Positions 5,950 through 12,093 of a stretch of DNA of 21,103 bases are shown here, in pieces (the first letter of the stretch is position 1; the number at the start of each line of letters is the position of its first letter). Source of the DNA: a virus. The notes beneath the pieces are model-generated. The model did not search any database and was not told where the DNA came from. It saw only the letters and a program-made list of their open reading frames with translations. The DNA is taken from positions 1 through 21,103 of the IMG/VR virus record IMGVR_UViG_3300046457_000209; one strand, given 5' to 3'. A program made the translations under genes and the position numbers.

Positions 5950-6438
5950 ATGAGTCGCACAGATCTTTTACCGGACGCTGGTCCGGTCCTTCCATTGCGT
6001 CAGGCGATCTATCGCGCTGGTCGTGATTACAAAGGCGGAATCACCGCCCTTGCCTTTGACATGGTGTTGGACAACGACACCCTTCAAAAGAAACTCAAGC
6101 TCGATGAAGAGCGCCGTTGGCTGAACCCTGATGAGCTTGAAGAGTTGATCAGGCTTACTGGCGATTCGCGCTTACTTGATGCGCTGATGCGCCCGGCCGG
6201 CGCTGTCTGGTATCGCCCGGTGCCAGTACCAGCAACGCGGGATGCCCTGAAGGCCGTCGGTAAGTTGCTCGGCGAAACCGGTGAGTTCGTGGCTGCCATG
6301 CACGATGGTGCTGCCGACAATGTATGGGAGCTTCACGAAGTTCTCGATCTTGAAAAGCAGGGCATGGATGTGATCCGCGAAGTTCTCGGCATCATGGCGG
6401 GCGCTCGACAGGCAATGGAGGATCGTGTCCATGGCTGA
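5950..6438 (+). CDS. CII-type transcriptional regulator (Phage_CP76 family)
   Basis: The 162-residue protein resembles the phage regulatory CII (Phage_CP76) family. It has MSRTDLLPDAGPVLPLRQAI at the start, GRDYKGGITALAFDM (about 25-39), DTLQKKLKLDEERRWLNPDE (about 44-63), and DALMRPAGAVWYRP (about 77-90). The N-terminal half is a helix-turn-helix-like DNA-binding unit; the C-terminal half is helical and probably oligomerises. In related phages CII activates establishment of lysogeny. I chose ATG 5950 because family members begin with MSRTD-like sequence; a GTG at 5815 with AAGGAG upstream would add 45 residues unlike the family. A striking stem-loop sits just before the ATG. Its stop overlaps the next gene by 8 bases. 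Confidence 0.88.
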   Translation: MSRTDLLPDAGPVLPLRQAIYRAGRDYKGGITALAFDMVLDNDTLQKKLKLDEERRWLNPDELEELIRLTGDSRLLDALMRPAGAVWYRPVPVPATRDALKAVGKLLGETGEFVAAMHDGAADNVWELHEVLDLEKQGMDVIREVLGIMAGARQAMEDRVHG

Positions 6439-6637
6439 CGAAATCGATCGCGCCAACGACCAGGCGCAATACCTGCTCGATGTTGCGCTTCAGCGCCGTA
6501 GACCCGCGCCATCAAGCCGCGTAAGCGCTCAATATTGCGCGGATTGCGACGATCCCATCCCGTTGCTTCGACAGCAGACGATTGCCGGTTGCCAAACCTG
6601 CGTCGACTGTCAGGGGTTGCGGGAGGCTCAGCGATGA
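6431..6637 (+). CDS. Small TraR/DksA-type zinc-finger protein
   Basis: The 68-residue product starts MADEIDRANDQAQYLLDVAL, a typical TraR/DksA N-terminal helix, and carries a four-cysteine finger: C36-x2-C39, seventeen residues, C57-x2-C60, with an additional Cys54. Family knowledge: TraR and short DksA-like phage proteins bind RNA polymerase in its secondary channel and alter transcription without ppGpp. It overlaps the cII stop by 8 bases and the primase start by ATGA (6634-6637), so all three are probably translated together. It may retune host or phage promoters in the early phase. Confidence 0.86.
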   Translation: MADEIDRANDQAQYLLDVALQRRRPAPSSRVSAQYCADCDDPIPLLRQQTIAGCQTCVDCQGLREAQR

Positions 6638-9330
6638 CTGAACCGGCAAAAGGAATAGCCATCGCCACATGGGCAAAACGTTACATCACTAATTTCGATC
6701 TCGCCCTGGTCTCAATTGAACCCGGTGAAAAAGCCCCAAAGGGACTGGGGTGGAACAAACCCGGCGGTTACATCACTGATGCCGCCACCGCTGAAGCATT
6801 CTGGCACCGAAACCCTAATCACAACCTCGGCGTCGTACTCGGGCCGAGCCGTGTCTGTTCGCTGGACGTCGACGACGTTCAGTGGACGCGGCACGTGTTG
6901 TATGAGCTGCTGGGTGTCGATCTGGATGCCATGGCGTTGGTGTATCCGACTATTGTTGGTAACCCTGCGCGCTTCCGGGTCGTGTTCAAAGTGCCGGAAG
7001 GTATTGAGCTGACCCGGCACTCTCTTTCCTGGCCGAATGAAAAAGACCCTGACGGTTCGATTCACAAAGGCCTGATGGATAAAGCCAAGGCTGCGAAAGA
7101 GCAGGGCGATGAGGTCGGGGAGGCTGCGGCGCGCGCGGAGGCTGAAGAGTACAAGCGCTTCACGGTGTTCGAGCTTCGCGCTGGCCTGGTACAGGACGTG
7201 TTTCCGCCTTCGATTCATCCGGGTACCGGCAAGCCTTACGCCTGGAGAACCCCACCGAACGCCAACGACGGCCTGCCGACGCTGACTGTCGATCTGCTGA
7301 ATATCTGGCAAGGCTGGGAATTTTTCAAGCGTGATGCCGAGGCAGCCTGCCCATGGGCCATCAAGCCAGCCACGGCGCCGGCGAAAGTCATTAAGCGTTC
7401 AGCACCTGCGGTGGGTAAGCAGCCATCGGTGATCGACGAGTTCAACCGCTGCCACGACATCGAAGAACTGCTGCGTACTCACGGCTATATCAAGCGGGGT
7501 AGCAAGTGGCTTTACCCGCAGAGCAGCACCGGCCTACCAGGGGTGACTATCGCAGACGGTAAGGTCTATTCGCACCACGGTGCCGATCCGCTCGCGAATG
7601 GGCATCAGAACGACGCCTTCGAGGTGTTCTGTTTGCTCGAGCACGGCGGCGATCAGTCAAAAGCGGTGAAGGACGCTGCGCGTATGTTGGGTATGCAGCG
7701 TTCATCGCGGCCTGATCCGCAGGATCTTCCCCCGACCCCATCCGGTGAAGTGAGCGAGCCGAGCTGCGCGAACGACGCCATCGGCGAGGCTGCACCGGCT
7801 CCTGACGGGGGGGCGGGGGAGGCACTCACGCTAGACCATTTACTTCGTCGTTTTGCGCTGGTCGAGGGCACCACGCAAGTGTGGGACTGCGACCAGTCGC
7901 GGGTGATGAAGAAGGCCGCATTTGAAGCGCGCGTGGGCAAGCCCCTCGCCAAGGCGTGGCTGGACGACATGGCCAAACGGTTGATTGCGGATGATCACGT
8001 CCGCGACATCGAGCAAGCGCGACGTATGGCGGGTAAGAAGGGCGGCGCGCTCGGTATGCCGCCGACTGATCGGTATGTGTACATCGATGGCACCAAGGAT
8101 GTCTGGGATCGGGAAAAGAAGCGGCGTATTGCCGAAGGCGCCGTGAAGATGGCGCTGGGTGACACTTATCCGCTGTGGCTCAACAGCAGTGAGCGGCGAA
8201 CCGTGGATGTCGAACACATCGTGTTTGATCCGACCATGAGCAAGGACCCTGCGGTGTACATCAATACCTTTGATGGCCTGCCGCTGGAACCTGTCAGGGA
8301 TGATGAAGCCTGCGCCAATCTGCGTTGGCTGATTTCGTTTTTGTGCAACCACGATGAAGCAGCGGCCCAATGGCTCGTCCGCTGGTTGGCGTACCCGTTG
8401 CAGCACCTGGGCGCCAAGATGGACACCGCGGTACTAATGCACTCGATCATGGAAGGCTCAGGCAAAAGCCTGCTGTTCGCCGATGCACTGGGCATGCTGT
8501 ATGGACAGTACGCGGCCACGGTCGGCCAGACGCAGTTGGAGAGCAACTTCAACGCCTGGCAAAGCCGCAAGTTGTGGTCGGTGTTTGAAGAGGTTGTGAG
8601 CCGTGACCAGCGGTACAACCAAGTGGGCAAGATCAAGCACCTGATCACCGGCAAAACGGTGCGAATGGAATCGAAGTTCATCAACGGTTGGGAGGAAGCC
8701 AACCATATGAACGCGGTATTCCTGAGTAACGAAATTTTGCCGTGGCCAATCAGTGACAGTGACCGGCGGATGCTGGTGATGTGGCCAATGGAAACCTTGC
8801 CGGTCGAACGGCAAAAGGCGATCGGACGAGAGCTAGAGCAGGGTGGAGTCGCGGCGCTGTACGGCTGGCTGTTGTCGGTCGACCTGGGCGATTTCAACCA
8901 GCGGACACGACCACCGTCGACGGATGCCCGTGAGCGTCTGGTGGCCTTGAGTCGCGCCGGATGGCAGACGTTCTTGCATCTGTGGAAGTACAGCGAGTTG
9001 GGCCAGGGGCTTTGGGGGCCGTGTCTGTCGACCGACCTCTATTCGCTGTTCCTCGAATGGTGTCAGCGCAATAAAGAGCACGTGATGAGTCAGACGAAGT
9101 TCTCGCTGTTCATCAGTTCCGAGGTCGATAAGACGCGGGCGATTCCCTGGACCGATGGCAGCAACCGGCGTTTTGGCGCGTTCTTCTTTCCCGTCGATCA
9201 GGCCGCTGCCCCGCCCCCATCACTGAAGGCGGCCGAGCTGGGCAAGCAGGTCGAAAACTGGCGCGCTAAGGCGAAGCTTGCGGGCTGGCATGTAGACAGC
9301 TGGGACCACATCAAGGCGGCTGCCGCATGA
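6634..9330 (+). CDS. Bifunctional prim-pol / SF3-like replicative helicase (DUF5906-type)
   Basis: The 898-residue protein should prime and unwind phage DNA. The N-terminal prim-pol part has SLDVDD (76-81, acidic residues 78 and 80) and PPSIHPGTGKPYAW (191-204), matching primase-polymerase motifs. A linker at about 355-398 is rich in Pro, Gly and Ala. The C-terminal part is helicase-like: Walker A EGSGKS (607-612), acidic FEE (651-653), motif C-like FLSNE (696-700) and an arginine-finger region DSDRRMLVM (708-716). The start ATG 6634 has GGGAGG 7 bases upstream and overlaps the zinc-finger stop; the frame is open upstream, but that region encodes the zinc finger. A repeat block follows directly, as expected for a replication initiator beside its origin. 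Confidence 0.92.
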   Translation: MTEPAKGIAIATWAKRYITNFDLALVSIEPGEKAPKGLGWNKPGGYITDAATAEAFWHRNPNHNLGVVLGPSRVCSLDVDDVQWTRHVLYELLGVDLDAMALVYPTIVGNPARFRVVFKVPEGIELTRHSLSWPNEKDPDGSIHKGLMDKAKAAKEQGDEVGEAAARAEAEEYKRFTVFELRAGLVQDVFPPSIHPGTGKPYAWRTPPNANDGLPTLTVDLLNIWQGWEFFKRDAEAACPWAIKPATAPAKVIKRSAPAVGKQPSVIDEFNRCHDIEELLRTHGYIKRGSKWLYPQSSTGLPGVTIADGKVYSHHGADPLANGHQNDAFEVFCLLEHGGDQSKAVKDAARMLGMQRSSRPDPQDLPPTPSGEVSEPSCANDAIGEAAPAPDGGAGEALTLDHLLRRFALVEGTTQVWDCDQSRVMKKAAFEARVGKPLAKAWLDDMAKRLIADDHVRDIEQARRMAGKKGGALGMPPTDRYVYIDGTKDVWDREKKRRIAEGAVKMALGDTYPLWLNSSERRTVDVEHIVFDPTMSKDPAVYINTFDGLPLEPVRDDEACANLRWLISFLCNHDEAAAQWLVRWLAYPLQHLGAKMDTAVLMHSIMEGSGKSLLFADALGMLYGQYAATVGQTQLESNFNAWQSRKLWSVFEEVVSRDQRYNQVGKIKHLITGKTVRMESKFINGWEEANHMNAVFLSNEILPWPISDSDRRMLVMWPMETLPVERQKAIGRELEQGGVAALYGWLLSVDLGDFNQRTRPPSTDARERLVALSRAGWQTFLHLWKYSELGQGLWGPCLSTDLYSLFLEWCQRNKEHVMSQTKFSLFISSEVDKTRAIPWTDGSNRRFGAFFFPVDQAAAPPPSLKAAELGKQVENWRAKAKLAGWHVDSWDHIKAAAA

Positions 9331-9662
9331 CTACATCTAAAAGTGTGTTGGGTGTGTCGGGTGTGTGTTGGGTTGATGTGAGATACCCCACACAGACTGA
9401 AGCCTTCTTTTCCGGCGGTTTGCGGGCTTTGTGTCGGGTGTGTTGGGTTCCGCTACGCGTGCGCGCAGGCGTGACGTTAGATGTTCGGTTTCCGATGGCT
9501 GAGTATTTTTTTCATGCGAGGACGGAAATACCCAACAAACCCAACACACTAAACACAACACGATTAGGGCTATTGATTTTAAAGGGTTTTGTTTGTGTTG
9601 GGTTTGTGTCGGGTTGGGTGTTTTTCGTGTCGGGTTCGGTTTTCGGGGGAGTAGGGCGATGA
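9327..9662 (+). CDS. Doubtful ORF spanning the GTGTYGGGT repeats
   Basis: The 111-residue frame begins in an ATGA overlap with the primase stop (9327-9330) and ends in an ATGA overlap with the next start (9659-9662), which looks like an operon gene. Against this, its sequence is dominated by repeat-derived Val, Gly, Cys, Trp and Phe (VLGVSGVCWV, CVGFVSGWVFFVSG), with no recognisable fold. It may be a real, poorly conserved protein evolving over a repeat block, or an accidental frame. Confidence 0.33.
   Translation: MTTSKSVLGVSGVCWVDVRYPTQTEAFFSGGLRALCRVCWVPLRVRAGVTLDVRFPMAEYFFHARTEIPNKPNTLNTTRLGLLILKGFVCVGFVSGWVFFVSGSVFGGVGR
9345..9635 (+). repeat. Iteron-like array of GTGTYGGGT; candidate replication origin
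   Basis: The 9-mer GTGT(T/C)GGGT occurs forward at 9345, 9354, 9365, 9431, 9440, 9595, 9606 and 9627, and in reverse at 9539 plus one-mismatch copy 9530. Several copies abut exactly (9345/9354, 9431/9440, 9530/9539). A 14-bp perfect inverted repeat (9535-9548 with 9594-9607) flanks an AT-rich segment at about 9561-9594. The place, directly after the primase-helicase, fits an origin with initiator-binding iterons and an unwinding element. No clear DnaA box was seen. Confidence 0.6.
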
Positions 9663-10141
9663 TCCAGGCAATGGAAGTACTGCTGAAGCACTGGGGCGAG
9701 CAACTTCGGCTGAATGGCGAAAGCGGCGGCATGGGCAGTCCGATGGCAACGATCATGGAGTGGGGTGGCTGCGCACCACGCGGCACGCCTGGATCCCGAG
9801 TCATCCTTGGCGCCGGAGCGGGGCCTGATGCAGTTGCGCAGGAGATCGCCGCCGCCCTGTCGGAGATCGGGCGTCAGGGTGAGCAGGGTGATCGGCTGAT
9901 GCGGTTGGCGAGCCTGCGTTACGGCGATGATCCGGCGCCGACCTGGCTGATGCAGTTGCATCTGCTGGGGATGGAGTCGAGAGCGAAACAGACTTATTAC
10001 GACCAGGTGCACCGTCTGCATAAGTGGCTGCTGGAAGTGCTGGCCGAGCGTGCTGACGCCCGTAAGTGGCTTACCGCCGGTCGGGGCGTTTTGCCTCAAA
10101 GTCTCCTCAAAGTTGCGTCAAAGTTGCATCGAGTCGGATAA
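9659..10141 (+). CDS. Probable Q-type late gene regulator / antiterminator
   Basis: The 160-residue protein begins MIQAMEVLLKHWGEQLRLNG and has a MATIMEWGGCAPRGTPGSR segment (about 29-47). A helical middle holds LASLRYGDDPAPTWLMQLHL, and a helix-turn-helix-like end QTYYDQVHRLHKWLLEVLAE (about 111-130) follows. I cannot place it firmly in a named family. The assignment rests mostly on position: last gene of the early operon, followed by a dyad, a terminator and then the lysis and head genes, the layout of lambda Q, pR' and tR'. A small sigma-region-4-like or DUF1133-type protein is an alternative description with the same expected role. ATG 9659 has GGGGGAGTAGGG upstream; the longer frame from 9593 would start inside the repeats. 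Confidence 0.78.
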   Translation: MIQAMEVLLKHWGEQLRLNGESGGMGSPMATIMEWGGCAPRGTPGSRVILGAGAGPDAVAQEIAAALSEIGRQGEQGDRLMRLASLRYGDDPAPTWLMQLHLLGMESRAKQTYYDQVHRLHKWLLEVLAERADARKWLTAGRGVLPQSLLKVASKLHRVG

Positions 10142-10164
10142 CCGAAAATGCCCCCTTTTCGGTT
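10140..10164. promoter_or_regulatory. Perfect 9-bp inverted repeat after the Q-like gene
   Basis: AACCGAAAA (10140-10148) and TTTTCGGTT (10156-10164) flank TGCCCCC. The dyad begins on the stop codon of the Q-like gene. As RNA it is a hairpin without a following T run; as DNA it could be a binding site. A weak promoter-like pair, TTTTCG (10156-10161) and TAAAAA (10179-10184), 17 bases apart, overlaps it. Confidence 0.45.
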
Positions 10165-10267
10165 CCGTACTCAGGGGGTAAAAAGTCACCACGATATGAA
10201 ATTTGCGCCTTGGCGCTGACCCGAGCACGTGCTGTGCACTCCGTCCTGGCTAACGTCATGGCATCGA

Positions 10268-10297
10268 AACCCTGCCCCCGGCAGGGTTTTCTTTTTT
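10268..10297 (+). terminator. Rho-independent terminator before the lysis gene (tR'-like)
   Basis: AACCCTGCC (10268-10276), loop CCC, GGCAGGGTT (10280-10288) forms a 9-bp stem followed by TTTTCTTTTTT. It lies upstream of the late operon, so late transcription must read through it or start after it. This is what an antiterminator such as Q would overcome. Confidence 0.88.
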
Positions 10298-10330
10298 GTA
10301 TTCGGCACACTCCTTCACTTGAGGCACAAC

Positions 10331-10669
10331 ATGACAAATGAGCAGCAAGCGCTGGCAGAGATGCCGATCTGGTTGGTGATCGTTCTGGCCCTGGTTGGCG
10401 GTGTATCTGGAGAGATGTGGCGAGCTGATAAGGATGGGGCGCGCGGCTGGGCGCTATTACGGCGCCTGGCACTTCGCTCCGGTGCCTGTATCGTTTGCGG
10501 CGTGTCAGCAATGATGCTGATGATCGGCGCGGGCATGACGATCTGGACAGCCGGAAGCCTGGGTTGCCTGACTGCCATGGCCGGCGCCGATGTTGCCATA
10601 GGCCTGTACGAACGCTGGGCTGCCAAACGCCTCGGCGTCAACGAGTCGCCTGCCGCTGATAGCGAGTAA
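10331..10669 (+). CDS. Phage holin (three transmembrane segments)
   Basis: The 112-residue membrane protein has hydrophobic segments at about 12-26, 49-67 and 70-92, a charged loop at 28-46 (EMWRADKDGARGWALLRR), and a charged C-terminus (YERWAAKRLG, then acidic residues), the class I holin plan. Holins make pores in the inner membrane at a set time, letting endolysin reach the cell wall. ATG 10331 has GAGG 6 bases upstream; a longer in-frame start at 10229 would cross the terminator and is rejected. It is the first gene of the late operon. No endolysin follows here, so that gene must be elsewhere. Confidence 0.85.
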   Translation: MTNEQQALAEMPIWLVIVLALVGGVSGEMWRADKDGARGWALLRRLALRSGACIVCGVSAMMLMIGAGMTIWTAGSLGCLTAMAGADVAIGLYERWAAKRLGVNESPAADSE

Positions 10670-10674
10670 GGGCG

Positions 10675-11406
10675 ATGATGCGGCTTGAGATGCGCGACAA
10701 CATCGACAAGATCGTGCGGGATATTCGCGGGCTGGCCCGTAGCAAGGTGCCCATGGCTGCGGCCAAGGCACTGACCTTCACCGCTGAGCGAGTGCAATTA
10801 GCCGAGACGGCCGAGATAGCCCGCGTGTTTGATCGCCCAACCCGCTGGACCTTGAACTCGATCTACAAGCGCGGAGCCAGCCCCACCAGGCTTTTTTCTC
10901 GCGTGTGGGTAAAGGATGAATCCAGCTCAGGTGTTGCCGCCTCGAAATACCTGCCGGTGCATATGGACGGCGGCAGTCGTCCACACAAGCGATTTGAAAA
11001 GGCGCTGATTCACTACGGCCTGATGCCGGCGGACATGTACGCGGTGCCAGGTCGGCGCGCCCGAATGGATGGCAGTGGCAACATCAGCCGCGGCCAGATC
11101 ATGCAGATACTCTCAGCCCTTGGTGCTGCCGAGCGTGTATCAGGCTTCATGGCCAACCGCACGGCGCGCAGCAAGCGGCGCAATCGCAACGCCCCTGACT
11201 ACTTTGCTGGTCGCCCAGGCAATGGCACGGGGCCGCTGGGTATCTGGCAACGCGTCGGCAGCGGTGCGCGTCCCATCCTGATCTTCGTCAAGCGGCCAAC
11301 CTATCGCCGACGCTTCGACTTCTACGGCGTGGCTGATCGCGTCGCCGCGGCTGAGTTCGAACCGCTGTTTCGCCGGGCATTGGCCCGCGAGATGGGCCGT
11401 GGGTGA
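10675..11406 (+). CDS. Basic phage protein, possibly minor tail protein gpZ-like
   Basis: The 243-residue, Arg-rich protein starts DNIDKIVRDIRGLARSKVPM, then AAAKALTFTAERVQLAETAE (about 28-47) and RVFDRPTRWTLNSIYKRGA (about 50-68). It has a low-complexity basic stretch near TARSKRRNRNAPDYF and ends with a PLFRRALAREMG helix. The N-terminal plan, an IxxLxRxxVPxAAAxAL helix followed by basic beta segments, recalls the lambda gpZ family, but the match is loose. No gpZ is found between the connector and tail terminator genes, its lambda position, so this may be a displaced copy. ATG 10675 follows the holin stop by 5 bases with AAGGG upstream. Confidence 0.82.
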   Translation: MMRLEMRDNIDKIVRDIRGLARSKVPMAAAKALTFTAERVQLAETAEIARVFDRPTRWTLNSIYKRGASPTRLFSRVWVKDESSSGVAASKYLPVHMDGGSRPHKRFEKALIHYGLMPADMYAVPGRRARMDGSGNISRGQIMQILSALGAAERVSGFMANRTARSKRRNRNAPDYFAGRPGNGTGPLGIWQRVGSGARPILIFVKRPTYRRRFDFYGVADRVAAAEFEPLFRRALAREMGRG

Positions 11407-11595
11407 CGGCGGGCCTCGATTTCGCCCGGTTTCGGTCGATTTTGGTGCATTTCGGCCGGCCATGCAGGCCTCACCCCCTTTTTCAATGGGTCCTTCCGGG
11501 CGATGACGGAATTGGGGTAATTCGAACCCCGATCTTTTTGCAGATTCAACCCGACATAGGGGGTTCCGCTTCCTGTCCAGTCTTAGGAGATGACC
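11407..11595. other. Probable cos/packaging region
   Basis: This 189-base stretch has no credible gene and lies directly before the terminase small subunit, where lambda-like phages carry cos. It holds four 10-bp repeats (11418-11457), dyads GGCCGGCC and GGCC-N5-GGCC near 11453-11470, a GGGGT/ACCCC inverted repeat around TTCGAA (11514-11530), and pyrimidine-rich tracts. A gpA/Nu1-type terminase pair normally cuts at cos, which supports this reading. The nick positions cannot be seen directly. Confidence 0.5.
11418..11457 (+). repeat. Four tandem 10-bp repeats, helically phased
   Basis: Units gatttcgccc, ggtttcggtc, gattttggtg and catttcggcc share a TTTCGG core at 11420, 11430, 11440 and 11450, exactly one helical turn apart. 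They may be terminase small-subunit binding sites (cosB-like) or a bent-DNA element. Confidence 0.6.
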
Positions 11596-12093
11596 ATGCC
11601 AACACAGCGCGAGATAGCCGATCACCTGGACATGAGCGAGCGCAATGCCCGCGATGTGTTGAAGGGGTTGGGCATCAGTGACTGGCAGGCGGCCAGCCTG
11701 GACGAGATCCGGATCGCGTACATCCGCGACCTGCGCAACAAGGCGGCGGGACGAGGGGGAAGCCAGTTGGAAGAACTCAACGCCGTGCGGATCGACGAAG
11801 GGCGGGTCAAGGCGGCGAACGGGCGTCTGCTGTATCACGAGAAGTTGCGGTCGCTGATCCCCAGCATGGAAGCGGAGCGCGTGCTGTCCGACTGGTCGGC
11901 CTTTGCCAACCGGGAATACCTGGGCGGCGTTGAACGATTAATTCAGGAAATCGAGAACGTGCAGAAACTCACGGTCGATCGATCTGTGGTGGCCAAAGTT
12001 GCTGGACCTACAACCGAACGAATTGCAGGCTACGCGCGAAAACTTGGCGCAGAGCTTGTTGGCAGCAGCGGGGAAGTTCAACCCGCCGCGTGA
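11596..12093 (+). CDS. terS: Terminase small subunit (Nu1/DUF1441-like)
   Basis: The 165-residue protein starts with a helix-turn-helix, TQREIADHLDMSERNARDVL (about 3-22), then GLGISDW and DEIRIAYIRDLRNKAAGRG (about 34-52), as in Nu1/DUF1441 small terminases that bind cos. Two long helical regions follow, DEGRVKAANGRLLYHEKLRS (about 72-91) and WSAFANREYLGGVERLIQEI, typical of the oligomerisation part. ATG 11596 is preferred over ATG 11590 because AGGAG (11585-11589) would otherwise abut the start codon. It is followed, with 95 bases of overlap if the TTG start is right, by the large subunit. Confidence 0.87.
   Translation: MPTQREIADHLDMSERNARDVLKGLGISDWQAASLDEIRIAYIRDLRNKAAGRGGSQLEELNAVRIDEGRVKAANGRLLYHEKLRSLIPSMEAERVLSDWSAFANREYLGGVERLIQEIENVQKLTVDRSVVAKVAGPTTERIAGYARKLGAELVGSSGEVQPAA

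Noticed and set aside
9345-9635. CRISPR-like reading of the repeat array
   Set aside because: Units are only 9 bases, partly abutting, in both orientations, with no uniform spacers and no cas genes.
10229-10330. Longer N-terminus for the holin
   Set aside because: It would run through the terminator hairpin; ATG 10331 has its own ribosome-binding site and gives a normal holin start.
11511-11531. tRNA T-arm-like sequence with TTCGAA
   Set aside because: The stem is offset from the TTCGAA loop and no acceptor, D or anticodon arms can be formed around it.
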